Assembly (NCBI RefSeq): GCF_010725725.1
Contig: NZ_AP022599.1
Span: 3,782,001 to 3,846,000, forward strand
DNA length: 64,000 nucleotides
Source: Mycolicibacterium pulveris
Lineage (GTDB): Bacteria > Actinomycetota > Actinomycetes > Mycobacteriales > Mycobacteriaceae
Reading direction: 5' to 3'
The translations under genes were made by a program, and so were the position numbers. Below, piece after piece: positions 8,202 through 18,855 of this stretch; position 1 is the first letter of the stretch; every line of letters starts with the position of its first letter. Under the pieces are notes generated by a model, which saw nothing but the letters and a program-made list of their open reading frames with translations, did not search any database and had not been told where the DNA came from.

Positions 8202-9350
8202 ATGCGTTTCCTGCACACCGCCGACTGGCAGCTCGGCATGACCCGCTACTTCCTCAACGGCGAGGCACAGCCCCGGTATTCGGCCGCCCGCCGTGACGCG
8301 GTGGCCGGTCTCAAACAGGTGGCTGCCGACAGCGACGCGGAATTCGTGGTGGTCGCCGGGGATGTGTTCGAGCACAACCAACTCGCGCCTCGGGATGTCA
8401 GCCAGTCGCTGGAAGCCATGCGCGCCATCGGTATTCCGGTGTACCTGCTGCCGGGCAACCACGACCCACTGGACGCGTCGTCGGTGTACACCAGCGCCCT
8501 GTTCACCGCCGAACGCCCGGACAATGTCACGGTTCTGGACCGCGCGGGTGTGCACGACATAAGGCCCGGCCTGCAGCTGGTGGCGGCGCCCTGGACCTCC
8601 AAAGCGCCGCTGGCCGATCCCGTCGCCGACGTGCTCGCAGACCTGCCCGCCGACGGGGCGACCAGAATCGTCGTCGGGCACGGTGGAGTGGACATCTTCG
8701 TGCCCGACAAGGACCGCCCGTCCCTGATCCGGCTGGCCGCGTTGGAGCAGGCCGTCAACCGTGGGGCCGTGCACTATGTGGCGTTGGGCGACAAGCACTC
8801 TCGCATGCAGGTCGGTTCCACCGGCCGGATCTGGTACTCGGGGTCACCGGAGGTCACCAACTACGACGACATCGAACCCGATCCCGGGCATGTGCTGGTG
8901 GTCGAGGTCGACGAGGACGACCCGGCGCGTCCGGTCCGCGTCGAACCGCACAAGGTGGGCCGCTGGCGGTTCGTGACGTTGCGCCGTTCGGTGGACAGCA
9001 ACCGCGACGTCGCCGACCTCGACATCAACCTCGACCTGATGCCGGACAAGGACCGCACCGTGGTGCGGCTCGTGTTGACCGGATCGCTGACGGTCACCGA
9101 CAAGGCCGCTCTCGACGCCTGCCTGGACAAGTACGCCCGGCTGTTCGCGGCGTTGCGGGTGGACGAAAAGCAGTCCGACATCGCGGTGGTGCCCGCCGAC
9201 GGGGAGTTCGACGACCTCGGCATCGGCGGGTTCGCGGCGTCCGCGGTCGACGAGTTGGTCACCGCGGCGCGCGCCGACGGCGACGACGCCGATGACGCGC
9301 GCGCGGCGTTGGCGCTGCTGCTGCGTCTGGCCGACAGGGGGGTGGCATGA
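8202..9350 (+). CDS. SbcD/Mre11-like metallophosphoesterase (Rv1277 homologue)
   Basis: A nuclease-type calcineurin-like phosphoesterase of 382 residues. The metal-site motifs are in order: HTADWQLG (residues 5-12), VVAGDVFEHN, LLPGNHDPLD, VVGHGGVD and ALGDKHS. The first motif has Gln where many SbcD proteins have the DxH histidine. The start ATG follows AGAAGGGGGCC at good SD distance, and TACACT (8157-8162) could be the -10. The ATPase partner starts in an ATGA overlap, so the pair resembles the SbcCD/Mre11-Rad50 DNA-end processing complex. Direct evidence for a repair role is not in the sequence. Confidence 0.9.
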   Translation: MRFLHTADWQLGMTRYFLNGEAQPRYSAARRDAVAGLKQVAADSDAEFVVVAGDVFEHNQLAPRDVSQSLEAMRAIGIPVYLLPGNHDPLDASSVYTSALFTAERPDNVTVLDRAGVHDIRPGLQLVAAPWTSKAPLADPVADVLADLPADGATRIVVGHGGVDIFVPDKDRPSLIRLAALEQAVNRGAVHYVALGDKHSRMQVGSTGRIWYSGSPEVTNYDDIEPDPGHVLVVEVDEDDPARPVRVEPHKVGRWRFVTLRRSVDSNRDVADLDINLDLMPDKDRTVVRLVLTGSLTVTDKAALDACLDKYARLFAALRVDEKQSDIAVVPADGEFDDLGIGGFAASAVDELVTAARADGDDADDARAALALLLRLADRGVA

Positions 9351-11986
9351 AACTGCACCGGCTGGTGCTGACGAACTACCGCGGGATCACCCACCGCGAG
9401 ATCGAGTTTCCCGACCGCGGCGTCGTGGTGGTCAGCGGCGCCAACGAGATCGGCAAGTCCTCGATGATCGAGGCGTTGGACCTGCTGCTGGAGGCCAAGG
9501 ACCGGTCGGGCAAGAAGGAGGTCAAGCAGGTCAAGCCGACGCACGCCGACGTCGGCGCCGAGATCACCGCCGAAATCTCCACCGGCCCATATCGTTTCGA
9601 GTACCGCAAACGGTTCCACAAACGCTGCGAGACCGCGCTGACGATTCTGGCTCCGCACCGCGAACAACTCACCGGCGATGAAGCGCACGAGAGGGTGCGG
9701 GCCATCTTGGAGGAGACCGTCGACACCGGGCTGTGGCAGGCGCACCGTGTGCTGCAGTCGACGTCGACGGCGGCCGTGGATCTCTCGGGCTGCGACGCGC
9801 TGTCGCGGGCGCTGGACGTGGCCGCCGGTGAGGCGCAATCCGACGCCGCGCAGGCCCAGACGGGCACCGATGCGCTGCTGATCGACCGGATCGAGGCGGA
9901 GTACCTGCGCTATTTCACCCGCACCGGCAGGCCCACCGGCGAGTGGGCGGCGGCGACCAGCCGGCTGCGCGCCGCCGAGGAGGCGCTGGCGCGGTCGGCG
10001 GCCGCGGTCGCGGAGGTCGACGACGCGGTGCGCCGCCATGCGGAGCTGACCGACAACCTCGGGCAGGTCGCGGCGACACGCGCCGAGGCCTCGAAGCGGC
10101 TCGCGGCGGCGCAGGAGGCCGCGGAAACCGTCGCGGAGCTCACGCGCCAACTCAAGGAAGCCGAGCTGGTCGCCGCGGCCGCCGAGGCCGGGCACCAGGC
10201 CGCGGTCGCCGCGGTCACGGAACGACGACGGCTGCGCGCCGACATCGACGAGCGGGCCGCCGCGATCGCCGAACTGCAGGCCTCGGTCACCGAGGCCGCC
10301 GACGAGCACGACACCGCAGCGGAGGTGGCGCAAGCCGCGCAGCGGGCTGCCGAAGAGGCCAGGACCGCGCTGGAGACCAGCCGGGAACGCGTCGAGGGCG
10401 CCAGGCAGATCGCGCAACGGCTGGCCGATCGCGACGAGGCGGATCGGCTCGCGGCCCGGTTGGCCAAGATCGACGCGGCCCACCGCGACCTCGGGCGGGT
10501 GTACACCGAACTCGCAGAGATCTCACTGACCGACGAGCACATGCGGGCGATCGAGGCCGCCGAGGGCGCGGTGGAACGGGCGGCGGCGCAGGCCGAGCTG
10601 ATGTCGGCGCGGGTGGAGCTCACGGCGGTCGGCGATATCGAGGTGCGTGTCGACGGTGAAGCGGTCGGGTTGCGGGCCGGTGAGACGTGGTCGTCGTCGT
10701 TCGGTGCGCGGACTGACATCGAGCTGCCGGGGGTCATCACCGCGCGGGTGGTGCCCGGTGCGACAGCCGCCGAGACACGCGCGAAACTTGGTGCCGCCCA
10801 GCAAGTCCTGGCTGACGCGTTGGGTAAGGCCGGTGCCGCCGACGTCGCCGCGGCGCGGCTGCTGGATCAGCGGCGTCGAGAGCTGGCCGCCGAACGGGAC
10901 CGGTTGCGCGCCACCGCGGAGGCGCTGACCGGTGAGGACACCGTCGACGAGTTGAGAGCGCGGCTCGCCGAACTCGGTGAGCCCTTCGACCTCGGCGCGA
11001 ACGGTCCCCGCGACGCCGCGCAGGCCCGCGCCGAACTCGACGCCGCATCGGTCGCATATCAACAGGCCGTCGCGCAGTGCGAAACACACCGCAAGGTCGC
11101 CGAGGAAGCGGCCAAACGGCTGGGACAGCGGGCGCTGCGGGCCACGGCATTGCGTGAGAAGCTCACCACCGTCGAGGCCGAAATCACCTCGGCGCGAGCG
11201 CGATTGGCCGACCAGCGGGCGGCCGCCTCCGACGACGAGCTGACAATCAACGCCGAGACACACGGCGAAAAGGCGCGCAGGGCGGCCGCTCTGGTGACGG
11301 AGCTGGGCGAGGAGCTTGCACGCACCGCGCCCGACGTCGTCGCGGCGACCCTGCGCGACGCCGCACGGCAGGCCGACGAGTTGGCGACGCGCCACGACGA
11401 GATGGCCGACGCGCTGCGGGAGGTGTCCACCCAGCTGAAGGTGTACGGCACTCAGGGGCGCAAGGGACAACTCGACGAGGCCGAAACCGAACGCGAGCAT
11501 GCCCAGGCGGAGTACGCGCGGGTGCGCCGCCGGGCGCGCGCCGCGGAACTGCTGCGTTCGGTGATCACCCGGCACCGCGACGCCACGCGGCTTCGCTACG
11601 TCGAACCGTTTCGCACCGAGGTGGAACGGTTGGGCCGCATCGTCTTCGGCGACACCTTCGAGGTCGAGATCGACAGCGCGCTGCGCATCTGCAGCCGCAC
11701 ACTGTCGGGCCGCACCGTGCCGTACGAGTCGTTGTCCGGCGGCGCAAAGGAGCAGTTGGGCATCGTCGCGCGGCTGGCCAGCGCGGCGTTGGTGGCCAAG
11801 GAGGACACCGTTCCGGTGGTGATCGACGACGCGTTGGGCTTCACCGACGCCGACCGGCTCGCCAAGATGGGCGCGGTGTTCAACGCGGTCGGCGGCGACG
11901 GCCAGGTGATCGTGCTGACGTGTGATGCGCAGCGGTATGCCGGCATCGCCGGCGCCGAGCACATCGAGTTGGCGGCTACGGCCTAG
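9347..11986 (+). CDS. SbcC/Rad50-like SMC-family ATPase without a zinc hook (Rv1278 homologue)
   Basis: 879 residues. The N-terminal lobe has Walker A GANEIGKSSM (31-40). Long Ala/Glu/Arg-rich coiled-coil stretches fill about residues 190-760. The C-terminal lobe carries the signature ESLSGGAKEQLGIVARL and Walker B VPVVIDDALGF. No CxxC zinc hook is visible at the coiled-coil apex; a globular patch around residues 420-490 (VELTAVGDIEVRVDGEAVGL) interrupts the coils instead. The ATG lies inside the stop of the SbcD-like gene (ATGA), so the two proteins are expected to be made together and act as a DNA-end nuclease-ATPase. The lack of a hook sets it apart from classical SbcC. Confidence 0.9.
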   Translation: MKLHRLVLTNYRGITHREIEFPDRGVVVVSGANEIGKSSMIEALDLLLEAKDRSGKKEVKQVKPTHADVGAEITAEISTGPYRFEYRKRFHKRCETALTILAPHREQLTGDEAHERVRAILEETVDTGLWQAHRVLQSTSTAAVDLSGCDALSRALDVAAGEAQSDAAQAQTGTDALLIDRIEAEYLRYFTRTGRPTGEWAAATSRLRAAEEALARSAAAVAEVDDAVRRHAELTDNLGQVAATRAEASKRLAAAQEAAETVAELTRQLKEAELVAAAAEAGHQAAVAAVTERRRLRADIDERAAAIAELQASVTEAADEHDTAAEVAQAAQRAAEEARTALETSRERVEGARQIAQRLADRDEADRLAARLAKIDAAHRDLGRVYTELAEISLTDEHMRAIEAAEGAVERAAAQAELMSARVELTAVGDIEVRVDGEAVGLRAGETWSSSFGARTDIELPGVITARVVPGATAAETRAKLGAAQQVLADALGKAGAADVAAARLLDQRRRELAAERDRLRATAEALTGEDTVDELRARLAELGEPFDLGANGPRDAAQARAELDAASVAYQQAVAQCETHRKVAEEAAKRLGQRALRATALREKLTTVEAEITSARARLADQRAAASDDELTINAETHGEKARRAAALVTELGEELARTAPDVVAATLRDAARQADELATRHDEMADALREVSTQLKVYGTQGRKGQLDEAETEREHAQAEYARVRRRARAAELLRSVITRHRDATRLRYVEPFRTEVERLGRIVFGDTFEVEIDSALRICSRTLSGRTVPYESLSGGAKEQLGIVARLASAALVAKEDTVPVVIDDALGFTDADRLAKMGAVFNAVGGDGQVIVLTCDAQRYAGIAGAEHIELAATA

Positions 11987-12036
11987 CGCGTCACATCGAC
12001 GCCGGGCAACGACGCGGTGACTCGCGGCGGGGCACA

Positions 12037-13299
12037 ATGAAGGCAATGGCCATGAACGCGAAGCGTCGCCGCGCCCACGACAAGCTCGCAGCGCTGCCCG
12101 GCGTGCGTGCCGTCCGCCGGCCGGTGACTTCCGGGGGCGACGACAGCTTCGACCTCTACTACGTGCGCGCCGGGCGCAAGTCGAGGCATCCGCTGCTGCT
12201 CATCCCCGGTGGTCCCGGCGCCGCCTCGGTGGCGCTGTACCGGGGGTTTCGGCGCCGCGCCGCGACGGCCGGGCTGGACGTGATCATGGTCGAGCACCGG
12301 GGCGTCGGGATGTCTCGGTACGACGACTCCGGTGTGGACCTTCCGCCCGAGGCGGTCACCATCGAGCAGGTCGTCGACGACATCGCGGCCGTGCTCGACG
12401 ACGCCGGCGTCGACAAGGCCGTCGTCTACGGCACCTCCTATGGAAGCTACCTGGCCGGCGGCTTCGGTGTGCGCCATCCCGGCCGGGTGCACGGGATGGT
12501 GCTGGATTCGCCGGTGCTGTCCGCCGCCGACATCCACGCCGTGCGGGACGCGACCCGACGGCTGCTGTGGGACGGCGCCGACCCGGAGACCGCCGAGCTG
12601 GCGCCCAAGGTGCGACGGCTGGTCGACGACGGCGTCCTGACGCCGGCTGCCACGAACCTCGCCACCGCGGTCTACGGGTTCGCCGGTCCCGACCTGCTGA
12701 ACCGTCAGCTGGACCTGCTGCTCGCCGGTCGGCACCTCCTGTGGTCTGCCATGGACCGGGTCAGCCGATTCGTGTTCGACCGCAAAGCGCCGTATCGCAA
12801 CGAACCAGATCTGGTGGGCCGCATCGCTTACCGCGAGCTCAACTACGGCGCCGCCCCGGACGGACGGCCCCTGGATCCAGCGGTCGCCTACCGCGAAAGT
12901 TCCTCGAATGCAACTGACTTCGTCGCCGAACCCTACGATCTGGCCAACGGAATGCCGAACTTTCGCTGGCCCACCGTGGTGGTCTCCGGCGGGCGCGACC
13001 TGATCACCCCACCGGAGGTCGCCCGCCGGGTCGCCATGCTGATCCCGGATGCGGTACTGGTCACCTTGGCGACGGCCGGGCATAGCATCGTCGATCTTCG
13101 GGAGCGCGCGGCGCTCGACATCGTCGCCGCGCTCTATGCGGGCAAGGCCGGAGGACTGCCCGCCCGCTCGGCGGCGTTGGACTCCCGACCTGCCGGGCTG
13201 GGGATCCGCGCCCTGCGGTGGGGTGTCGCGGCGGCGACGACCCTGGAAGCGGCGCTGCCCCTCGGGGTCTCGCGAACCGCGCAGCACGTTACTTCATGA
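12037..13299 (+). CDS. Alpha/beta hydrolase, prolyl aminopeptidase/TAP-like
   Basis: 420 residues. The oxyanion loop LLIPGGPGAAS, the nucleophile elbow GTSYGS, the Asp in VVSGGRDLITPPE and the His in TAGHSIVDL complete a catalytic triad in the order of the proline iminopeptidase/tripeptidyl peptidase group. No signal peptide is evident. Starts at 12037, 12046 and 12052 (all ATG) are possible and the sequence does not decide between them. The gene sits where M. tuberculosis has an unrelated GMC dehydrogenase (Rv1279), so it is a local replacement. It overlaps the convergent oppA gene by 11 bp. Confidence 0.85.
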   Translation: MKAMAMNAKRRRAHDKLAALPGVRAVRRPVTSGGDDSFDLYYVRAGRKSRHPLLLIPGGPGAASVALYRGFRRRAATAGLDVIMVEHRGVGMSRYDDSGVDLPPEAVTIEQVVDDIAAVLDDAGVDKAVVYGTSYGSYLAGGFGVRHPGRVHGMVLDSPVLSAADIHAVRDATRRLLWDGADPETAELAPKVRRLVDDGVLTPAATNLATAVYGFAGPDLLNRQLDLLLAGRHLLWSAMDRVSRFVFDRKAPYRNEPDLVGRIAYRELNYGAAPDGRPLDPAVAYRESSSNATDFVAEPYDLANGMPNFRWPTVVVSGGRDLITPPEVARRVAMLIPDAVLVTLATAGHSIVDLRERAALDIVAALYAGKAGGLPARSAALDSRPAGLGIRALRWGVAAATTLEAALPLGVSRTAQHVTS

Positions 13300-14956
13300 A
13301 GCCGATCATGGTGTAGTCGGCGTCAGCCAGACCGAATGCCCCGAAGTTCGCCAAACTGCTTCGCACAGCGATGTTTCCGGTCGACTGCGTCAACGGCAGG
13401 CTGAACACCTCTTCGAAGAGCATCTTGTCCAGCTCGTTGGCCAGCGTGCGCGCCTTGTCTGGATTCAGCTCCGAGACGGTCTCTTCGATCTTGGCGTCGA
13501 TCTCGGGGCTGCTGATCCGGCCGAAGTTGCTTTCGGCATTCGTGCGGTAGATCTGGGTCAGGCTCGCCAACGGGAACGCGTCGCCGCTCCACGCGAACTG
13601 GGCGATGTCGAAGTTGCCGACCGTGACGAAGTCGGTGAAGAAGCCGGCGGCCGGCCTGACGTCGAGTTCCAGTTTCACCCCGATCTGGGCCAGGTTGTTC
13701 TGGGCGATCTGCCCGTACTGCCGGGTGCTGAGCGAATCGAAGAGCACATCGCGGATCACCAACTGGCGGCCGTCCTTCTCGCGGAACTGCCCGTTGAGCC
13801 GCCAACCCAGGGCATCGAGTTCCTGCCTGGCCTGGTCGGGGTTGAACGCGACCGCACCGCTGTTGTCCTGATATCCCTCCTGACCCGCGACGAAGATGTG
13901 GTTGTTCAGCGGCACCGGGTTGTCGGCCAACCCGCGCATGGTCACCGCGGCGATCGTGTTGCGGTCGATGCCTTTGGCGATGGCCCGGCGCAGCGCAGGG
14001 TCCTCCAGAATCTTGCCCGGGGCCCCGTTGAACGTGAAGTGGTACCAGGCCAGGCCGGGTGCGCGTCGAATGCTGACATCGGCTGTGCGCCGGGCGATCT
14101 CCATCTCGTCGAGCGTGGCCAGGCCGGTGGCGTCGATGGTGTTGTTCTGCAAGGCCGGAATGCGCGCGGCATCGTCGAGCACGAGGAAGGTGATGCGGTC
14201 CAGCGGCGGCGGCTCACCCCACCATTTCGGATTGCGTGTCAACGTGATTCGCTTCGCGCCGCGGTCGAGTTCGGAGATCATGAACGGTCCTGCCGACGGG
14301 CCCGGGCGCTCGAGCTGACCTTGGTTGAACGCTTCCGGGGTAGCCGTCGTACTCTTGGGCGACAGCACGGTGGACCCCGCGAACATGCCCTTCCAGTCGG
14401 CCCACGGCTCGGCGAAGGTGATCACCGCCTGTCGGTCGTCGACGCCGCGTTCCACCGAGGCGACGCGGTCACTGCCGTTGGTGGCGGCGATGGCGTACTG
14501 GTTGTTCTTGCCGCTGGTGGCCTCGATCTGGGCTTTGAGGTCTTCCCAGGTGATCGGTGTGCCGTCGCTCCACACCGCCTCGGGGTTGATCGTGTAGGTG
14601 ACGACCTGGGGGTCGGTGCTCGTCAACTCGACGCTGGTGAAGTAGTCGGTGTTCACGCTCGCGGATCCGTCGGCGGCGATCTGAAACGCGCGCGGCATCG
14701 TCGGGCGCATCAGCGAGGCGACGTCGCCGGTGTTGCCGTCGATGTGCAACGGGTTGAAGTTCGGCGGGAAGTCGTTCAACGCCAGCCGCAGGTTGCCGCC
14801 TTCGCGCAGGTTCTCCCGCGGTTGCGGGTTGATGTCGTTGGTGGCGCCGACTTCTGCTGCCCCGCCGGCCGACGGGGCTTCGTCGTTGCCGCCGGAACAG
14901 CCAGACAGCACCAGCACGGTTGCCAGGGTCGCGGCAGCGAAGCGTCCGATCTTCAT
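13289..14956 (-). CDS. oppA: Oligopeptide-binding lipoprotein OppA
   Basis: An SBP_bac_5-type solute-binding protein of 555 residues. The signal peptide ends in lipobox VLSGC, with the lipidated Cys at 20 and a Gly/Ser/Asp-rich spacer after it. Family landmarks are LRLALNDFPPNFNPLH, YTINPEAVWSDGTPITWEDLK and the repeated ITLTRNPKWW type segment. It is the last gene of oppB-C-D-A, 11 nt after oppD, and delivers peptides to the permease from the outer membrane face. The M. tuberculosis protein is somewhat longer (about 590 residues). Confidence 0.93.
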   Translation of the reverse strand: MKIGRFAAATLATVLVLSGCSGGNDEAPSAGGAAEVGATNDINPQPRENLREGGNLRLALNDFPPNFNPLHIDGNTGDVASLMRPTMPRAFQIAADGSASVNTDYFTSVELTSTDPQVVTYTINPEAVWSDGTPITWEDLKAQIEATSGKNNQYAIAATNGSDRVASVERGVDDRQAVITFAEPWADWKGMFAGSTVLSPKSTTATPEAFNQGQLERPGPSAGPFMISELDRGAKRITLTRNPKWWGEPPPLDRITFLVLDDAARIPALQNNTIDATGLATLDEMEIARRTADVSIRRAPGLAWYHFTFNGAPGKILEDPALRRAIAKGIDRNTIAAVTMRGLADNPVPLNNHIFVAGQEGYQDNSGAVAFNPDQARQELDALGWRLNGQFREKDGRQLVIRDVLFDSLSTRQYGQIAQNNLAQIGVKLELDVRPAAGFFTDFVTVGNFDIAQFAWSGDAFPLASLTQIYRTNAESNFGRISSPEIDAKIEETVSELNPDKARTLANELDKMLFEEVFSLPLTQSTGNIAVRSSLANFGAFGLADADYTMIGFMK

Positions 14957-14967
14957 GCCGATCGACT

Positions 14968-16803
14968 CTAGCCGCGATTGACCTCCGGCTGCGGAACCGC
15001 GGCCAGCAACCTGCGGGTGTAGTCGTGGCGGGGGTTGTCGAAGACCTGATCGCCGTCGCCCTGCTCGACGATGCTGCCCTTGTACATCACCGCGACCCGG
15101 TGGGCGAGATGTCGGACCACCGACAGGTCGTGCGACACGAACAGGTACGACAGCCCGAAGCGGTCCTGCAGGTCCAGCAGCAGGTTGATGATGCCGGCCT
15201 GGATCGACACGTCCAGCGCCGACACGGGTTCGTCCAGCGCGAGGATCTTGGGCTGCAGGGCCAGCGCCCTAGCGATGCCGATGCGCTGCTTCTGCCCGCC
15301 GGAGAACTCCGCCGGATACCGGGCGGCGTCCTGGGCCCGCAACCCGACGATGTCGAGCAGTTCGCGGACCCGATCCTCGGTCCGTGCCTTGTCGAAGCCG
15401 TTGGCGCGCAGCGGCTCTGCCAGCACGTCGAACACCGGTAGCCGCGGATCCAGGGACGCGACCGGATCCTGGAACACCACCTGAAGATCGCCACGCAAGG
15501 CCCGGCGGGCCCGGCGGTCCAACGAGGCCACGTCGGCTCCCAGCACCTCGATCGAACCCGATGGCGGCGGAGCCAGTTCCAGGATTTCGTGCAGGGTGGT
15601 CGACTTGCCCGAGCCGGATTCGCCGACGATGCCCAGCGTGCGTCCGCGTTGCAGCTCGAAGCTGACGCCGTCGACCGCGCGCACCTCGCCGACCTGCCTG
15701 CGGAACACCACGCCCTTGGTCAGCTTGTAGGTCTTGACCAGGTTCTGCACCCGCAGCACCACGGGCAGGTCGTCGGCGGGCTGGGCGGGGGGCGGCTCGG
15801 TGGAAACGCCGTAGAGTTCGGCGGCACTGCGGCCGACGACGTGCTCGGTGCGGATGCACGCCGCCGAATGAGAGGGCCCCACCTCGGCCAGTTCCGGCTC
15901 GGCGGCACTGCACTCGGCGATGGCCAGCGGGCAACGCGGGGTGAACGGGCAGCCGGGCGGCAGCGCGACCAGCGACGGCGGCGCACCCGGTATCGGCACC
16001 AGCCGCGCCCCCTGTGCGGCGTCCAGGCGCGGCACCGAGCCCAGCAGACCGACGGTGTAGGGCATGCGACGGTCGTGGTACAGCCGTTCGACGGAGGCCA
16101 CCTCGACGGCTCTGCCCGCATACATCACCAGCGCGCGGTCGGCGAACTCGGCCACCACCCCGAGGTCGTGGGTGATGATCAGCACGCCTGCGCCGGTGAC
16201 GTCCCGCGCGGTCCTGAGCACCTCGAGGATCTGCTGCTGCACCGTGACGTCCAGCGCGGTGGTGGGTTCGTCGCAGATCAGCAGGTCGGGATCGTTGGCG
16301 ATCGCGATCGCGATGACCACCCGCTGGCGCTCGCCGCCGGAGAGCTCATGGGGAAACGAACGCGACCGCTGTTCGGGCTGGGCGATCCCGACCAGCTCGA
16401 GCAACTCCACCGCGCGGGCGTGGGCGGCGCGGCGGGTGGTGCCGCGCTGGTGGACGGTGATCGCCTCGGCGATCTGGTCGCCGACGGTGTAGACCGGTGT
16501 CAGTGCCGACATCGGATCCTGAAACACCGTGCCGATGGTCTTGCCGCGGATCGCCGACATCCGCGCGTCGGAGAGGCCGATCAGCTCGTCGTCGTGAAGG
16601 CGGATCGAGCCGGACACCTCGGCGTACTCGGGCAGCAGTCCGACGACCGCCATCGCGGTGGCCGACTTGCCCGCACCCGACTCGCCGACTAGAGCCACGA
16701 CTTCACCCGGGTCGACGTGAAAGTTCATGCCGCGTACCGCGTTCACCGACGCCGCATCGGTGGGAAACGCGACGGTGAGGTCGCGAACCTGCAGCAGGCT
16801 CAT
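14968..16803 (-). CDS. oppD: Oligopeptide ABC transporter ATPase OppD, two fused NBDs with Cys cluster domain
   Basis: 611 residues with two complete ATPase domains. The first has Walker [12 protein letters not shown], signature [12 protein letters not shown] and Walker [13 protein letters not shown]. The second has [25 protein letters not shown] and [12 protein letters not shown]. Between them lies the oligopeptide-transporter extension with four cysteines ([15 protein letters not shown], then HSAAC). In M. tuberculosis OppD the equivalent region binds an iron-sulfur cluster. The ATG at 16803 overlaps the oppC stop (ATGA). It supplies energy for both permease subunits on its own. Confidence 0.95.
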   Translation of the reverse strand: MSLLQVRDLTVAFPTDAASVNAVRGMNFHVDPGEVVALVGESGAGKSATAMAVVGLLPEYAEVSGSIRLHDDELIGLSDARMSAIRGKTIGTVFQDPMSALTPVYTVGDQIAEAITVHQRGTTRRAAHARAVELLELVGIAQPEQRSRSFPHELSGGERQRVVIAIAIANDPDLLICDEPTTALDVTVQQQILEVLRTARDVTGAGVLIITHDLGVVAEFADRALVMYAGRAVEVASVERLYHDRRMPYTVGLLGSVPRLDAAQGARLVPIPGAPPSLVALPPGCPFTPRCPLAIAECSAAEPELAEVGPSHSAACIRTEHVVGRSAAELYGVSTEPPPAQPADDLPVVLRVQNLVKTYKLTKGVVFRRQVGEVRAVDGVSFELQRGRTLGIVGESGSGKSTTLHEILELAPPPSGSIEVLGADVASLDRRARRALRGDLQVVFQDPVASLDPRLPVFDVLAEPLRANGFDKARTEDRVRELLDIVGLRAQDAARYPAEFSGGQKQRIGIARALALQPKILALDEPVSALDVSIQAGIINLLLDLQDRFGLSYLFVSHDLSVVRHLAHRVAVMYKGSIVEQGDGDQVFDNPRHDYTRRLLAAVPQPEVNRG

Positions 16804-17723
16804 TTCCGTCTGCCCCTCCGCAGGGGCTGGGCACTGGGATCCAGCGCGTCGCGCAGCCCGTCGCCGACGATGTTGGCGCACAAGATGATCAGCACCAAAA
16901 CACCTGCGGGAAACAGGAACAGCCACGGAAAGGTGGTCGCGGACTTGGTGCCGTCGGCGATCAGCGTGCCCAGCGACACGTCGGGCGGCTGAATGCCGAA
17001 ACCCAGGAAGCTCAGCCCGGTTTCGGCCAGCACCGCCACTCCCACGTTCAACGCGGTGTCGATGATGATGATCGATGCGACGTTCGGCAGGATGTGGCGA
17101 AGGATGATGCGCCGGTTCCGCACACCCATATACCGCGCCGCAGCGACGAATTCGCGGTCACGCAGGCTCATCGTCAAACCCCGCACGATGCGCGAGCTGA
17201 TCATCCAGCTGAACACCGCCAGCAGCACGATCATCCAGACGATGTCGCCCCTGGTGCGTTGTACGACGATCGTGATCAGCAGGAAGCTCGGCACCACCAG
17301 CATCAAGTCGACGAGCCACATCAGGCCGCGGTCACGCCAGCCGCCGAAGTAGCCGCTGATCGTGCCCACGGTCGCGGCGATCACCGTGGAGATGAACGCC
17401 ACGCAGACACCGATGAGCATGGACTTCTGCATGCCGCGAAGCGTCTGCGCGAGCAGGTCTTGGCCCAGGGCGTTGGTGCCGAACCAGTGCTCGGTGCTCG
17501 GTGGCTGCCGCAGCGCGAAGTAGTCCAGGTCGTGGTAGGTGTACGGCAGCAGCGGCGGCAGCGCGTAACAGCCGACGAACAGCAGCACGAGCAGCACCAG
17601 CGACGCCACGGCGGCCTTGTTGCGCAGGAAGCGGCGCCAGACCAGCACCCGGCGCGACGCGAACCGGTGGGCACCCACGCCCGACTTGGCCGCGGTCGAC
17701 GACTCGGCGACGGATTCTGTCAT
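16800..17723 (-). CDS. oppC: Oligopeptide ABC transporter permease OppC
   Basis: 307 residues starting [15 protein letters not shown]. It has an N-terminal OppC_N segment with one helix ([19 protein letters not shown]) and five further membrane segments. The EAA-type coupling loop is [24 protein letters not shown]. The start at 17723 overlaps the oppB stop in ATGA, so expression is coupled to oppB. The C-terminus is a short basic tail (LRRGRRK). Confidence 0.94.
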   Translation of the reverse strand: MTESVAESSTAAKSGVGAHRFASRRVLVWRRFLRNKAAVASLVLLVLLFVGCYALPPLLPYTYHDLDYFALRQPPSTEHWFGTNALGQDLLAQTLRGMQKSMLIGVCVAFISTVIAATVGTISGYFGGWRDRGLMWLVDLMLVVPSFLLITIVVQRTRGDIVWMIVLLAVFSWMISSRIVRGLTMSLRDREFVAAARYMGVRNRRIILRHILPNVASIIIIDTALNVGVAVLAETGLSFLGFGIQPPDVSLGTLIADGTKSATTFPWLFLFPAGVLVLIILCANIVGDGLRDALDPSAQPLRRGRRK

Positions 17724-18697
17724 CTCACCCGCACCCTCGGATCGAGGGCGGCCAGGATGACGTCGGACAGCACCCCGGCCACCAGAACGATGATCCCGGC
17801 GAACACCGTGATCGCGACGGTGATGTTGGTGTCCTGGGTGTTGACGCCGTGCACGAACCATTCACCGATGCCGTGCCAGCCGAAGATCATCTCGACGAAC
17901 ACCGCCCCGGTGAACAGCCCGGCGACGCTGTAGGCGAACAGGGTGGCCATCGGGATCAGCGCGGTGCGCAGCCCGTGCTTGAACAGCGCGCGCTGCCGGG
18001 TCAGGCCCTTGGCGCGTGCGGTGCGGATGAAATCCTGACCCAGCACGTCGAGCATGGCGTTGCGTTGGTAGCGGCTGTAGCCGGCGATTGCGGTGAGCGC
18101 CAACGTGACCGAGGGCAGCACCAGATGCTGCAACCGGTCCAGAATCTGGTTCCAGGTGCCGACGACCGGGTTGGGCGACGTCTCGCCGATGTACTCGAAC
18201 AGCTGAAATCCCAGCAGGCTGTTGATCCGCTCCGCCGAGAGCATCAACAGCGGCGCCAACACGAACGTCGGCGTGCTGATCAACAGAAACGACAGCAGCG
18301 TGATCACCCGGTCGCTCATCCGGTACTGTCTGATCGCGCTCCAGGCGCCCGCGACGACGCCGATCGCCGCACCGAAGACCGAACCGATGACCACCAGCCG
18401 CAGGCTGACTCCGATCCGCCGCCACAGTTCCTCCGTCACCGGTTGTCCGCCGATGGTGGTGCCGAAATCCCCCCGGATCGCCCCGGACGCCCAGTGCACA
18501 TAACGCACGGGGATGGGCTTGTCCAGGTTCAGCTCCAGCCGCTTGTTCTCGATCACGGCCTGCGGCGGCCGTGGGTTGCGTTGCAGCAGGTTCTCCAGCG
18601 GGTTGAAGGCGACGGAGGCCAGGCCGAACGTCAGGAACGACGCCAGGACCAGCAGCACGGCGTAGTTGAGCAGCCGGCGGGCCAGATACCGCGTCAT
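17720..18697 (-). CDS. oppB: Oligopeptide ABC transporter permease OppB
   Basis: 325 residues starting MTRYLARRLLNYAVL, the same length as M. tuberculosis OppB, which supports the ATG at 18697 over an ATG 33 nt upstream. It has six membrane segments and the coupling loop DFIRTARAKGLTRQRALFKHGLRTALIP. It is the first gene of the oppB-C-D-A operon; the promoter should lie within 18698-18855, where no clear hexamers stand out. Confidence 0.94.
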   Translation of the reverse strand: MTRYLARRLLNYAVLLVLASFLTFGLASVAFNPLENLLQRNPRPPQAVIENKRLELNLDKPIPVRYVHWASGAIRGDFGTTIGGQPVTEELWRRIGVSLRLVVIGSVFGAAIGVVAGAWSAIRQYRMSDRVITLLSFLLISTPTFVLAPLLMLSAERINSLLGFQLFEYIGETSPNPVVGTWNQILDRLQHLVLPSVTLALTAIAGYSRYQRNAMLDVLGQDFIRTARAKGLTRQRALFKHGLRTALIPMATLFAYSVAGLFTGAVFVEMIFGWHGIGEWFVHGVNTQDTNITVAITVFAGIIVLVAGVLSDVILAALDPRVRVR

Positions 18698-18855
18698 GCG
18701 GTCGGTCCGTCGGTCCGCGTCATGACGCACAGGTTAGGAGATGGGCGAGGCACTGGCGGCGCGACGCGACGTGTGATGGCGACAGTTGCCGAATCGTCGG
18801 GCGTTTGACCTGCACCGGCTGCGGTTACCCGTAGCGGGAAGAGCGGAGGTGGAAG

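Noticed and set aside
8861-10483. A 540-codon minus-strand frame across the SbcD/SbcC-like genes
   Set aside because: Low-complexity Arg/Gly sequence with no motifs, opposite two genes with clear catalytic motifs.
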